NCBI RefSeq assembly: GCF_036227485.1
Contig: NZ_CP109479.1
Span: forward strand, 5,022,001-5,086,000
DNA from: Streptomyces sp. NBC_01451
GTDB taxonomy: Bacteria; Actinomycetota; Actinomycetes; Streptomycetales; Streptomycetaceae
Direction: 5' to 3'
Length of the DNA stretch: 64,000 bases
The notes beneath the pieces are model-generated. The model saw nothing but the letters and a program-made list of their open reading frames with translations. It searched no databases and was not told where the DNA came from. Made by a program: the position numbers and the translations under genes. Positions 33,039 through 40,868 of the stretch are shown here, in pieces (position 1 is the first letter of the stretch; every line of letters begins with the position of its first letter).

Positions 33039-33719
33039 TCAGCTGGTCGGCATGAGGACGGTGTCGATGATGTAGACGTTGGCGTTGGCGGTCTTCACGT
33101 TGCCGCAGACGACCTTGGCGGAGTCGTTGACGGTGTAGGACTCACCGGAGCCCGAGGTGGTCACCTTCGACGTCTCCAGGGTGTCGAAGGAGCCCTTCTC
33201 CAGGTCCTTCGGGGTCAGCTTCTGGCCCACCACGTGGTAGGTGAGGATCTTCGTCAGCTGGGCCTTGTCGTTCAGGACCTTGTCGAGGGTCGCCTTGGGG
33301 ATCTTGGCGAAGGCGTCGTTGGTCGGCGCGAACACGGTGATGTTCTGGGCGTTGTTGAGGGTGTCGACGAGACCGGCCTTCGTCACCGCCGCCACCAGTG
33401 TGGACAGGGCCGGGTTGTTGGACGCGGCGGTGGCCACCGGGTCCTGGGCCATGCCGTCGAACGAGCCGGCACCGCTCGCGGGCACCGCCGAACAGGCCGA
33501 GCCGAACGGCTTGTCCGCCGTGGTGGTGGTGCCGGTGGAGCCGGTCATGCCGTCGTCGGAGGTGTCGGCCGACGCGGACGCCTTCGTCGAGGCGTCGGAC
33601 GTGGCGGAGTCGGAGCCGGAGTCGGAGCAGGCGCTCAGGCCCAGCGGCAGGACGGCCGCCGCGGCGACGGTCACGGCGACCCGACGGATACGGCTGATGC
33701 GGTTGATACGAGTGTTCAT
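33039..33719 (-). CDS. Fasciclin-domain lipoprotein (Mpt70/Mpt83-like)
   Basis: The 226-residue protein has a lipoprotein signal (LPLGLSACSDS), a Ser/Thr/Asp-rich spacer, and one fasciclin domain (about residues 90-226) with TVFAPTNDAFAKIP, LTKILTYHVVGQKLTPKDL and a terminal NANVYIIDTVLMPTS, all hallmarks of the FAS1 fold. In mycobacteria the homologues Mpt70 and Mpt83 are the best-known SigK targets. Here the gene lies directly after the molybdopterin oxidoreductase on the same strand (135 bp gap), whose promoter is SigK-like. AGGAG lies eight bases upstream of the ATG. Confidence 0.92.
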   Translation of the reverse strand: MNTRINRISRIRRVAVTVAAAAVLPLGLSACSDSGSDSATSDASTKASASADTSDDGMTGSTGTTTTADKPFGSACSAVPASGAGSFDGMAQDPVATAASNNPALSTLVAAVTKAGLVDTLNNAQNITVFAPTNDAFAKIPKATLDKVLNDKAQLTKILTYHVVGQKLTPKDLEKGSFDTLETSKVTTSGSGESYTVNDSAKVVCGNVKTANANVYIIDTVLMPTS

Positions 33720-33854
33720 GGTGTTTCTCCTGTGAGTCGATGCGGCCCGAGCCGCGTTCGTACGGGGGTTGGGAAAGGTGGCTTGAGGGGGCAGGGCAGG
33801 GGCAGGGGCGCCAGTGGGTGTCGGGGAGGTCCGGGAAGTCAGGAAGGTCTGGGG

Positions 33855-35447
33855 TCAGTCGACGGTCACGACCACCGAGTGCCATCCGGTGGCGCCGTCG
33901 GGGACGGTGCGGGCGCGCTTCTCGGTCTGTGTCGCGCCGGTGCGGTCTGTGGCGCGGACAGTGAGGGTGTGGCCGCCCTTGGTGGCCTGCCAGGGGAAGG
34001 ACCACTGACGCCAGGTGTCGCGGGTGTCCTCGGCGGCCAGCCGGGCCTCCTGCCAGGGGCCGTCGTCGACCCGGACCTCGACCCTGTCGATGCCGCGGTG
34101 CTGGGCCCAGGCGACTCCGCCGACCATGACCCTGCCGGTCTTGGGCCGGGCGAACGGCTTGGGGGTGTCGATGCGGGACTCGGTCTTGATCGGCGCTCTG
34201 CGGGCCCAGCCGCGCCTGACCCAGTAGGGGTCGTAGGAGTCGAACGTGGTGAGCTCGATGTCCTTGATCCACTTGCAGGCGGAGACATAGCCGTAGAGGC
34301 CGGGCACCACCATGCGGACCGGGAAGCCGTGCTCGAAGGGCAGCGGTTCGCCGTTCATGCCCAGCGCGAGGAGGGCGTCGCGGCCGTCCATCACGTCCTC
34401 CACCGGGCTGCCGATCGTCATCCCGTCCACGGAACGGGCCACCAACTGGTCGGCCGGACCGCCCTTCGAGGGCGGCCGCACCCCGCACTCGGCCAGCAAC
34501 TCGGCCAGTCGTACGCCGATCCAGCGGGCGTTGCCGACGTACGGGCCGCCGACCTCGTTCGACACACAGGTGAGCGTGATGTCCCGCTCGACCAGCTCGC
34601 GCCGCAGCAGGTCGTCGAAGGAGAGGGTGACCGGGCGGACGACGCCGGCGCCGTGGATGCGCAGCCGCCAGTCCGTGGCGTCGACCCTGGGCACCACCAG
34701 GGCGGTGTCGACGCGGTAGAAGTCGGCGTTGGGCGTGACGAAGGGGCTCACCCCGGGGACCCGCAGTCCGGCGCCCCTGGGCACGGCCCGGGCCGGGGAA
34801 CCGGGCACCGGCAGCACCACGTTCTTGCGGGAGGCGACCGCGTCCCGCCCGCCGGCACTGCTCAGGGCGCGGCCGAGCAGACCTGCTCCCGCCGATGCCA
34901 CGGCCGCCGCGCCCGCCGCGATCACGAAGCCGCGCCGGTCCCAGCCCTCATCGGACGGCTCACCCTCGCCCGAAGGAAGGGCGCCGGGCGCGGGGGCCCG
35001 GGGTGCGAGACGGCCTGCGAGGACGTACAGCAGTACGGCTCCGGCGACGGCGCCCGCCACGGAGGGCAGCGCGTCCGTGGCCCCGGTCGAGTCGGGCCTG
35101 CTCGTCGCCGCGACGGCGCCGACCGCCCCGAACAACAGCACACCGGCCGCCCCGCTGCGCCTGAACCGCAGGGCGAGAATTCCGAGTGCCAGTGCGAAAA
35201 GGGCCAGTACCGCGAGAATTCCGAGCTGGAGAACCAGCTTGTCGTCGGAACCGAAATTCCGGATCGCCCAGTCCTTGACGGCGGCGGGAGTCCTGTCGAT
35301 CGCCGCGCCGCCCACTGCGACGACAGGACCGGCCTGCGGACGCACGCCTTCCGCCACCGCCTCGGCGACCGTGAGCGCGGCGAATCCCGCCAGGACGCCG
35401 CTGAGCGCGCCCAGCAGCGGCGGTGCTTTCTTCTCGTTCTCGGTCAC
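33855..35447 (-). CDS. Membrane-anchored molybdopterin oxidoreductase (sulfite-oxidase family)
   Basis: The 530-residue protein has four N-terminal membrane helices (residues 10-155) and a Tat-like sequence DRRGFVIAAGAAA before the catalytic part. The molybdenum-cofactor domain (about 225-400) contains the cofactor-ligating Cys in ITLTCVSNEVGG, GNARWIGVRL, VDGMTIGSP and the signature PVRMVVPGLYGYVSACKWIKDIEL. A C-terminal Ig-like dimerisation domain follows. The family uses molybdopterin to oxidise or reduce sulfur or oxygen compounds in the cell envelope. The GTG at 35447 lies only four bases after the -10 box of a SigK-like promoter, so the message may be leaderless. Confidence 0.9.
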   Translation of the reverse strand: MTENEKKAPPLLGALSGVLAGFAALTVAEAVAEGVRPQAGPVVAVGGAAIDRTPAAVKDWAIRNFGSDDKLVLQLGILAVLALFALALGILALRFRRSGAAGVLLFGAVGAVAATSRPDSTGATDALPSVAGAVAGAVLLYVLAGRLAPRAPAPGALPSGEGEPSDEGWDRRGFVIAAGAAAVASAGAGLLGRALSSAGGRDAVASRKNVVLPVPGSPARAVPRGAGLRVPGVSPFVTPNADFYRVDTALVVPRVDATDWRLRIHGAGVVRPVTLSFDDLLRRELVERDITLTCVSNEVGGPYVGNARWIGVRLAELLAECGVRPPSKGGPADQLVARSVDGMTIGSPVEDVMDGRDALLALGMNGEPLPFEHGFPVRMVVPGLYGYVSACKWIKDIELTTFDSYDPYWVRRGWARRAPIKTESRIDTPKPFARPKTGRVMVGGVAWAQHRGIDRVEVRVDDGPWQEARLAAEDTRDTWRQWSFPWQATKGGHTLTVRATDRTGATQTEKRARTVPDGATGWHSVVVTVD

Positions 35448-35451
35448 GGTG

Positions 35452-35525
35452 GGAATCCGGCCCCGAAAGCCCGGCGGATTGGTCGTTCCCACGGTCGGAT
35501 GATTTTCCCGTTCCGACCAATCCGC
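35452..35525. promoter_or_regulatory. SigK-type promoter and 12-bp inverted repeat
   Basis: On the minus strand ACCAATCC (35476-35483) and GGATTCC (35452-35458) are separated by 17 bases, directly before the oxidoreductase GTG. The -35 region belongs to a perfect 12-bp inverted repeat, GCGGATTGGTCG (35474-35485) and CGACCAATCCGC (35514-35525). The right arm points to the ECF sigma gene on the plus strand, but no matching -10 follows it. Confidence 0.7.
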
Positions 35526-35734
35526 GCCCGCTTCCGTTACGGAAAAAGGGGAGTGAAAGCGCCCTCGCGCGGCATCCGTACGGTGCCCGTCTCCCGAAGT
35601 ACTCCATGTTCTTCCGGTTCTTCGGGTTCTTGGTGTTCTCCGTAACGGGGACGGCGCTGCGGTGTCCAACCTTCGGAAGACCGGAAGACGGTAGGACACA
35701 GGAGACCGGGAGACCGGACGAGAGGAGCCGCCCA

Positions 35735-36319
35735 GTGGCGGGTGACCGCACCCGGAGCGCACCACCGGACACCCGGACCGACCCGGACGACGTCCTGCTG
35801 ACGGTCCGGGCCGGCGAAGGTGACGAGGACGCCTTCGCCGTGCTCGTGCAGCGGCACGCGCCGGCACTCATCCGGCTCGCCACGGGGCTGCTCGGGATCC
35901 GTACCGAGGCGGAGGACGCCGTGCAGGACGCCTTCCTCAGCGCCTGGCGGAGGCTGCCCGAGTTCCAGGGGCGCTCCTCCTTCGGCACGTGGACATACCG
36001 GATCGTCACCAACCGCTGCCTGAACGTGCTGCGGGCCCGCAAACCCGTGGCCTCGCTGGAGGCGGCGGGTGACGTGCCCGCGGCCGACCACACCACCTCC
36101 CCCGCCCGCATCACGGAGGCCCACGAAGCCGTCCGCGAGCTGCGGGAGGCCCTCGACCTGCTCTCTGCCGAACAGCGGGCCTGCTGGGTGCTGCGCGAAC
36201 TGGACGGCCGCTCCTACGAGTTCATCGCGGACGCGGTCGGCATCAGCCAGGAGGCCGTCCGCGCCCGTGTCTTCCGCGCCCGCCGTTGTCTCACCCAAGC
36301 ACTGGGGGCCTGGCGATGA
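35735..36319 (+). CDS. ECF-type RNA polymerase sigma factor
   Basis: The 194-residue protein contains sigma region 2 (about residues 35-100: LVQRHAPALIRLATGLLG, DAVQDAFLSAWRRL, GTWTYRIVTNRCLNVLR) and region 4 (about 130-190: LREALDLLSAEQRACWVLRELDG, YEFIADAVGISQEAVRARVFRARR). It heads an operon with a zinc-finger/Asp23-type protein and a second small Asp23-like protein, each overlapping by ATGA. The zinc-finger protein is a candidate anti-sigma factor. The GTG has AGGAG eight bases upstream. Confidence 0.9.
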   Translation: MAGDRTRSAPPDTRTDPDDVLLTVRAGEGDEDAFAVLVQRHAPALIRLATGLLGIRTEAEDAVQDAFLSAWRRLPEFQGRSSFGTWTYRIVTNRCLNVLRARKPVASLEAAGDVPAADHTTSPARITEAHEAVRELREALDLLSAEQRACWVLRELDGRSYEFIADAVGISQEAVRARVFRARRCLTQALGAWR

Positions 36320-37008
36320 CCGACCGCACCGATCCGCCCTACAACGCGTCCGCCCACGGTGACGACGACGAACTCCTGCCGTGCGGACGGCTGTTGTCGC
36401 GCACCTGGAACGACTGGGAACAGCGGTCCGACGACACCGACGCCAACGATGATCACCTGCGGTCCTGCCCGCACTGCCGGCAGGCCGTGAGCGGACTCGA
36501 CCGGCTGGAGTCCGTGGTGCGCGGCCTCCAGGAGGAGGCGGACGCCTCCGCCTACGACGCCGGGCCGCTGACCCGGCGGGTCATGGACGTCGTACGGCTC
36601 GAACTGCGTCCGGGCCGCCCCCTTCCCCTCGGTGAACCCGCCGAGGACCTGTGGATCATGGAGGCGGTCGCGGCCCGCGCGCTGCGCGCGGCAGCCGAGA
36701 CGGTCGCGGGCGTCCGGGCAGGCTCCTGCCGGCTTTTCGACGCTCCGGCCGATGGTTCGGTCGATGCCCTGCCCGATGCCGATGCCGATGCCCTGTCCGA
36801 CGACGCCACCCGCGCCGTCGGGATCCGTCTCGACATCCACGCTCCGGCCGACGTCTCCCTGCCCGACCTCGCCGCCCGGGTGCGTGAGCGGGTGTGGGAG
36901 GCCGCGGACCGCGAACTGGGCATCGTCGTGGCGGCTGTGGACATCCGTGTCACCGATCTCCTCCCCACCACGGCCGACGACGGCCAGGAAGAAGGTCGTA
37001 CGCCATGA
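36316..37008 (+). CDS. Zinc-finger anti-sigma-like / Asp23-like fusion
   Basis: The 230-residue cytosolic protein has a HLRSCPHCRQAV sequence near residue 50, the HxxxCxxC zinc motif of ZAS anti-sigma domains. This is followed by an alkaline-shock-like domain (about 85-220: AGPLTRRVMDVVRLELRPG, GIRLDIHAPADVSLPDLAARVRERV). No membrane helix is present, unlike most ECF anti-sigma factors. The gene overlaps the ECF sigma factor by ATGA. The fusion suggests that the sigma factor is inhibited by an Asp23-type stress protein; this is inference. Confidence 0.8.
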   Translation: MTDRTDPPYNASAHGDDDELLPCGRLLSRTWNDWEQRSDDTDANDDHLRSCPHCRQAVSGLDRLESVVRGLQEEADASAYDAGPLTRRVMDVVRLELRPGRPLPLGEPAEDLWIMEAVAARALRAAAETVAGVRAGSCRLFDAPADGSVDALPDADADALSDDATRAVGIRLDIHAPADVSLPDLAARVRERVWEAADRELGIVVAAVDIRVTDLLPTTADDGQEEGRTP

Positions 37009-37376
37009 CCGTGCACCAGGAGAGCACCGCGCACGCGGCCCTCGTCGCGGACCTCACCGCGGCCGTGGAGGGCGTGCCGGGGGTGGCCTTCCTCAGGCCG
37101 GGCCTGGCAGACCGGCTGCGCTCCGCGCTGTCGCGGCCCCCGGCGGGCACCGAAGGGGCACCGTCCGCCGGGGTGCGCGTGACCCGCCGGGACGGCGACG
37201 GTTCCTGGCACGTGGAGATCCACGTCGTCGCGCTGCGGCGGGCCAGGACCCTGGACGTGGCCCGCGTCGTCCGGGACACCGTCGAGCGCCGGCTGGGCGC
37301 CCTGGAGTGCGCGCGGCCCCCGGGGCCCCCGCAGCCCGCCCCGCGGGTCACCGTGACGGTCACGGGACTGGTCTGA
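37005..37376 (+). CDS. Small Asp23-like protein
   Basis: The 123-residue protein has an N-terminal region (LVADLTAAVEGVPGVAFLRPG) and a beta-rich C-terminal half (GVRVTRRDGDGSWHVEIHVVAL, ARVVRDTVERRLGAL, RVTVTVTGLV) resembling the alkaline-shock fold. It ends the ECF-sigma operon with an ATGA overlap. It may act with the other Asp23-type proteins encoded at 30.4-32.9 kb. No membrane segment is present. Confidence 0.75.
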   Translation: MTVHQESTAHAALVADLTAAVEGVPGVAFLRPGLADRLRSALSRPPAGTEGAPSAGVRVTRRDGDGSWHVEIHVVALRRARTLDVARVVRDTVERRLGALECARPPGPPQPAPRVTVTVTGLV

Positions 37377-37380
37377 CGCC

Positions 37381-37610
37381 CGTCGACCTCCGTCGACCTC
37401 AGCCGATCTCCGTCGACCTCAGCCGATCTCCGTCGACCTCAGCCGATCTCCGTCGACCTCAGCCGATCTCCGTCGATCTCCGTCGACCTCAGCCGATCTC
37501 CGTCGACCTCAGCCGACCTCAGCCGATCTGCGTCGACCTCAGCCGACCTCAGCCGATCTGCGTCGACCTCAGCCGACCCCAGTCGATCTGCGTCGACCTC
37601 AGCCGATCCC
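37381..37610. repeat. 23 consecutive 10-bp phased units
   Basis: The stretch divides without remainder into 23 decamers of the form (C/A)G(T/C)CGA(C/T)CT(C/G). The main forms are CGTCGACCTC and AGCCGATCTC, mostly alternating to give a 20-bp unit; a few decamers are duplicated. It lies between the convergent Asp23-like and RskA-like genes, starting five bases after one stop and ending 22 bases before the other. It encodes no gene. The 10-bp period is close to one helical turn. Confidence 0.95.
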
Positions 37611-37632
37611 CGGTCGCCCCCGCCGTACCCGC

Positions 37633-38385
37633 TCAGCTCGGGAAGGTCATCACGGCGACCGGGGCGGACGTGGGTTCTTTCGAGCCGCCGTCGGGTTCGA
37701 CGGTGATGCCCATGCCCGACGCACCGTCGACGGCGCCTCGCAGCAGGACGGCCTGGTCGCTGCGGCCGGGGTCCATCAGGCCGGCCGGACGCATGGTCCC
37801 GCCCTCGTCGAACCACAGTTGGTAGACCTTTCCGCCGGGCGGGCGGCTCATCCCCGAGACGACGAACACGGCCCTGTCCTGCCCACGGGAGACGACGACG
37901 GTACCCGTGGCACCGCCGGCCAGCCCGGCGGCCCGGGTCCTGGCGTCCGGGGCGGCCAGTACGGCGGCGATCTCGTCCGTGGTCCGGGTGGCGCGGCGCG
38001 CCTCCTCGCGGGCGTCCTCGGCCCGCTGGTGCTGCCACAGGGCTGTTCCGCCGAGCGCCGTGGCCGCCGCGAGGCAGGCGGCGAGCGCCCACCGGGACAG
38101 CGTCCGGGCCCGTGGGCCGGACCGGACGGCGAGGGCCTGGGCCGGTCTGCCGGGGGTCTCCTGGCGGACCGTGGTGATCCGGTGCAGTACCTGTTCGCGC
38201 AGCCCGGCGGGGGGTGTCGTCGCGACGGCGAGTCCCATGCGGGCCGCGGTCGCGGACAGCTCGGCGGTCTCCTGCGCGCACGCCTCGCAGCCCGCCAGAT
38301 GACGCTCGAACGCGGTGTTCTCCTCGTCGGGCAGCGCGTGCAGGGCGTAGGCGCCCGTCAGCCGGTGCAGATCGGTGGTCGTCAC
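37633..38385 (-). CDS. rskA: Anti-sigma factor, RskA type
   Basis: The 250-residue protein has an N-terminal zinc-binding anti-sigma domain (residues 1-50: HRLTGAYALHALPDEENTAF, HLAGCEACAQETAEL with HxxxCxxC), a single membrane helix near residues 95-112 (LSRWALAACLAAATALGG), and an extracytoplasmic RskA domain ending GMGITVEPDGGS. It would hold the sigma factor at the membrane and release it by regulated proteolysis. The GTG overlaps the sigma factor stop (GTGA). The family symbol rskA is used because of the pairing and domain order. Confidence 0.9.
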   Translation of the reverse strand: MTTTDLHRLTGAYALHALPDEENTAFERHLAGCEACAQETAELSATAARMGLAVATTPPAGLREQVLHRITTVRQETPGRPAQALAVRSGPRARTLSRWALAACLAAATALGGTALWQHQRAEDAREEARRATRTTDEIAAVLAAPDARTRAAGLAGGATGTVVVSRGQDRAVFVVSGMSRPPGGKVYQLWFDEGGTMRPAGLMDPGRSDQAVLLRGAVDGASGMGITVEPDGGSKEPTSAPVAVMTFPS

Positions 38386-38966
38386 GCGGTCACCCCCAGG
38401 CAGTCGCGCAGCCGGATGAGCCCGTCGCGCAGTCGGGTCTTCACGGTCCCCAGCGGAAGCGCCAGCGCCTCCGCCACCTCGCGGTAGGTCAGCCCCCGGT
38501 AGTACGCCAGGGTGACGGCCTGCCGCTGGAGTTCGGTCAGCGTGCGCACACAGCGCCGTACCTGTTCGCGCTCCAGCCGTGCCTCCACGTGCTCGACCAC
38601 CTCGTCGTACTCGGGAAGCCGGTCCAGCAGCGCGGCCTTGTGGTCGCGGGCCGCCGCGGCGTCGACCGAGCGCACCCGGTCCACCGCCCGGCGGTGCGCC
38701 AGCGTGAGGATCCAGTTGATGGCCGTGCCACGGTCGGGCCGGTAGCGGGGAGCGGTCCGCCATACCTCCACCAGCACCTCCTGCGTCACCTCCTCCGACT
38801 GCGCCTGATCGCGCAGCACGGCGCGCACCACCCCCAGCACCGGGCCCGCCACGGCGTCGTAGACACCGGCGAACGCGTCCTCGTCCCCGAGCGCCACCCG
38901 GCCCACCAGATCCTCCAGGGCGGGACCAGCTGAGGGATTTCTGCCGATATGTACTGCTTCTTTCAC
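38382..38966 (-). CDS. sigK: ECF sigma factor, SigK type
   Basis: The 194-residue protein has sigma region 2 (VGRVALGDEDAFAGVYD, SEEVTQEVLVEVWRTA, GTAINWILTLAHRRAVDRVRS) and region 4 (LTELQRQAVTLAYYRGLTYREVAEAL, PLGTVKTRLRDGLIRLRD) of the SigK/SigL group. The GTG at 38966 has GGAGG six bases upstream; an ATG at 38990 is in frame. Its promoter has CCAATCC-N17-GGATTAC, so it is probably autoregulated. Together with the RskA-type anti-sigma, a fasciclin protein, and the UfaA1-type operon with the same promoter at 24.2 kb, it reproduces the M. tuberculosis sigK set. Confidence 0.88.
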   Translation of the reverse strand: MKEAVHIGRNPSAGPALEDLVGRVALGDEDAFAGVYDAVAGPVLGVVRAVLRDQAQSEEVTQEVLVEVWRTAPRYRPDRGTAINWILTLAHRRAVDRVRSVDAAAARDHKAALLDRLPEYDEVVEHVEARLEREQVRRCVRTLTELQRQAVTLAYYRGLTYREVAEALALPLGTVKTRLRDGLIRLRDCLGVTA

Positions 38967-38998
38967 CGAGGGCCTCCACGGTCGGGACATGTCCGGGC

Positions 38999-39030
38999 GT
39001 AATCCGTTCCTGTCGAGACCCCGGATTGGT
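38999..39030 (-). promoter_or_regulatory. SigK-type promoter of sigK/rskA
   Basis: On the minus strand ACCAATCC (39023-39030) and GGATTAC (38999-39005) are 17 bases apart. The start of transcription would fall near 38992, giving a 26-base leader that carries GGAGG before the GTG start at 38966. Confidence 0.72.
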
Positions 39031-39223
39031 TGCAGCGAGGGTGAAATCGCAGGTGAACCGAAGAAGGCGGCGGCCGATCCCGCTCCGCGCGTCTACGCCG
39101 AGCGGCGGGAACGCGAGAGCGGCGGGAGTGCGAGAGCGGCGGGAGTGCGAAGAGCAGGAGTGTGCGAGGGCTGGCCCGGGCGCCTCGGGTCGTCCACCGT
39201 CGGGCGACCGGAGGCGTTCGGGC

Positions 39224-39997
39224 TCAGCGCACCGGGAAGCCGAACGCGTAGCCCTGCTGCTTGAGCCGGGGGAGGATCAGGCGCAGGGCCTCGACGGTCT
39301 GGGAGCGGTCGCCTCCCGCGTCGTGGAAGAGGAGGGTCGGCCCGTTGGGCAGCTCCCGCTCGACGGTGGCGACGATCGCGTCCGTGCCCGGCCGCTCGAA
39401 GTCCTTGGTGTCCACGTTCCAGCCCAGCGGGCGCATGCCGTGGGAGGCGGCGAGCTTGCGGCTGTACGGGGTGAACGCCCCGCCGGGCGCCCGGTAGTAC
39501 ATCGGCCGTACGCCCCCCGACGCCTCGGTGATCATGCGTTCGGCGTCGAGGATCTGCTGCGACTGGTAGGCCTCGGACTGCTTGTCCATCGTGGTGTCGT
39601 GCGACACCGAGTGGTCGCACAACCGGTGCCCGGCCGCGACCACTTCCTTCACGAGGTCCGGGTGGGCCTGCGCCTGCGTACCCACCATGCAGAACGTGGC
39701 CTTCACCCCGTACTCCCGCAGCACGTCGAGCATTTGGGGGGTCCACACGGGGTCGGGGCCGTCGTCGATGGTGATGTTGACGCCGCGCGCCCCCTTGTCC
39801 GAGGCGTGCACGATGGTCACCGCGACCGGCTTGACGGCACCGCCCGGCCCGGCCGACGCGGCCGGCTTCGACGGCGAACTGTCCACGGCGCCGGCCTGCG
39901 CGGTCCACACCGAGGCGCCGGTGGCGAGCAAAGTCACCCCGAGAGCCGCGCCGAGCACCTTGCCGTACCAACCGCGCCCGCCACTGTGCCGTGCCAT
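39224..39997 (-). CDS. Secreted polysaccharide deacetylase (NodB domain)
   Basis: The 257-residue protein has a signal peptide (AALGVTLLATGASVWTAQA) and a NodB deacetylase domain (about 60-255): TIDDGPDP (metal-binding motif 1), HSVSHD (motif 2, H-x-x-x-H), RAPGGAFTPYS (motif 3), LGWNVDTKDF (motif 4) and LLFHDAGG (motif 5). It deacetylates N-acetylated cell-wall or exported polysaccharide in a metal-dependent way. It stands alone between the sigma factor and a two-component system. Confidence 0.93.
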   Translation of the reverse strand: MARHSGGRGWYGKVLGAALGVTLLATGASVWTAQAGAVDSSPSKPAASAGPGGAVKPVAVTIVHASDKGARGVNITIDDGPDPVWTPQMLDVLREYGVKATFCMVGTQAQAHPDLVKEVVAAGHRLCDHSVSHDTTMDKQSEAYQSQQILDAERMITEASGGVRPMYYRAPGGAFTPYSRKLAASHGMRPLGWNVDTKDFERPGTDAIVATVERELPNGPTLLFHDAGGDRSQTVEALRLILPRLKQQGYAFGFPVR

Positions 39998-40193
39998 GTC
40001 CCCACCGCTTTCCCGCAGTTCCTCGTCGATCCTCGGTCACCTCGCGACCAACTGGCATGACGGGAAACAGCGGCCACAGGATGCGTCGGTTACCGATCAC
40101 GGACAATCCCGATGTGGTTCCCGGACAACCGGGCGGGCCGCGGGCGGAACGTGGCCGTTCCGGCAGGCCCCGCAACCCGGTCGGCCGTCGCGC

Positions 40194-40853
40194 TCAGGCC
40201 GGTCGCCGCAGATCCTCCAGATACCGCAGGACCGCGGCGACCCGTCGGTCCACCCGGTCCGTCGGGGACAGGTCGAGCTTGGCGAAGATGCTGCGGATGT
40301 GTTTGTGGACGGCGCCCTCGGTGACGACGAGCCGTTCGGCGACGGCGGTGTTGCCGAGCCCCTCGGCCATCAGGGCGAGTACGTCCCGCTCGCGGGGGCT
40401 GAGCCGGTCGAGGCGGGTGTCCTGGTGGGAGCGGGTGAAGAGCTGGGCGACGACCTCGGGGTCGATGGCGGTGCCGCCGTCCGCCACCCGGTGCAGGGCG
40501 TCGAGGAACTCCTCGACCCTGCCCACGCGTTCCTTGAGCAGATAGCCGAGGCCGCTGACACCACCGGTGAGCAGGTCGGTGGCGAAGGACTGCTCGACGT
40601 AGGCGGACAGCACGAGGACGGCCAGGTCGGGCCGCCTGCGCCGGGCCTCGACCGCCGCGACGATCCCCTCGTCGGTGTGGGTCGGCGGCATCCGTACGTC
40701 GAGGATGGCGACGTCCGGCTTGTGCTCGTCGATCGCGGCCAGCGCCTCGTCCGGGGTGCCCGCGGTGGCCACCACGTCGAGGCCCTCGGCGCGCAGCAGC
40801 AGGGCGAGGCCCTCGCGCAGCAGGGGGTCGTCCTCGGCGATCACTATCCGCAT
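40194..40853 (-). CDS. LuxR/NarL-type response regulator
   Basis: The 219-residue protein has a receiver domain (IAEDDPLLREGL, phospho-Asp in AILDVRMPP, Lys in LLKERVGR) and a C-terminal LuxR helix-turn-helix (LSPRERDVLALMAEGLGNTAVAERLVVTEGAVHKHIRSIFAKL). It follows the partner histidine kinase by 15 bp. The pair faces a divergently transcribed ABC transporter, as in many actinobacterial exporter loci where the kinase senses a toxic compound or envelope stress. Confidence 0.93.
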   Translation of the reverse strand: MRIVIAEDDPLLREGLALLLRAEGLDVVATAGTPDEALAAIDEHKPDVAILDVRMPPTHTDEGIVAAVEARRRRPDLAVLVLSAYVEQSFATDLLTGGVSGLGYLLKERVGRVEEFLDALHRVADGGTAIDPEVVAQLFTRSHQDTRLDRLSPRERDVLALMAEGLGNTAVAERLVVTEGAVHKHIRSIFAKLDLSPTDRVDRRVAAVLRYLEDLRRPA

Positions 40854-40868
40854 GTCACGCTCCGCATG

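Noticed and set aside
35514..35541. A second SigK promoter facing the ECF sigma gene
   Set aside because: The CCAATCC box is present but the sequence 17 bases downstream is GGAAAAA rather than GGATT; kept only as an inverted-repeat arm.
37381..37610. CRISPR-like repeat array
   Set aside because: Units are contiguous 10-mers without unique spacers, and no cas gene is present.
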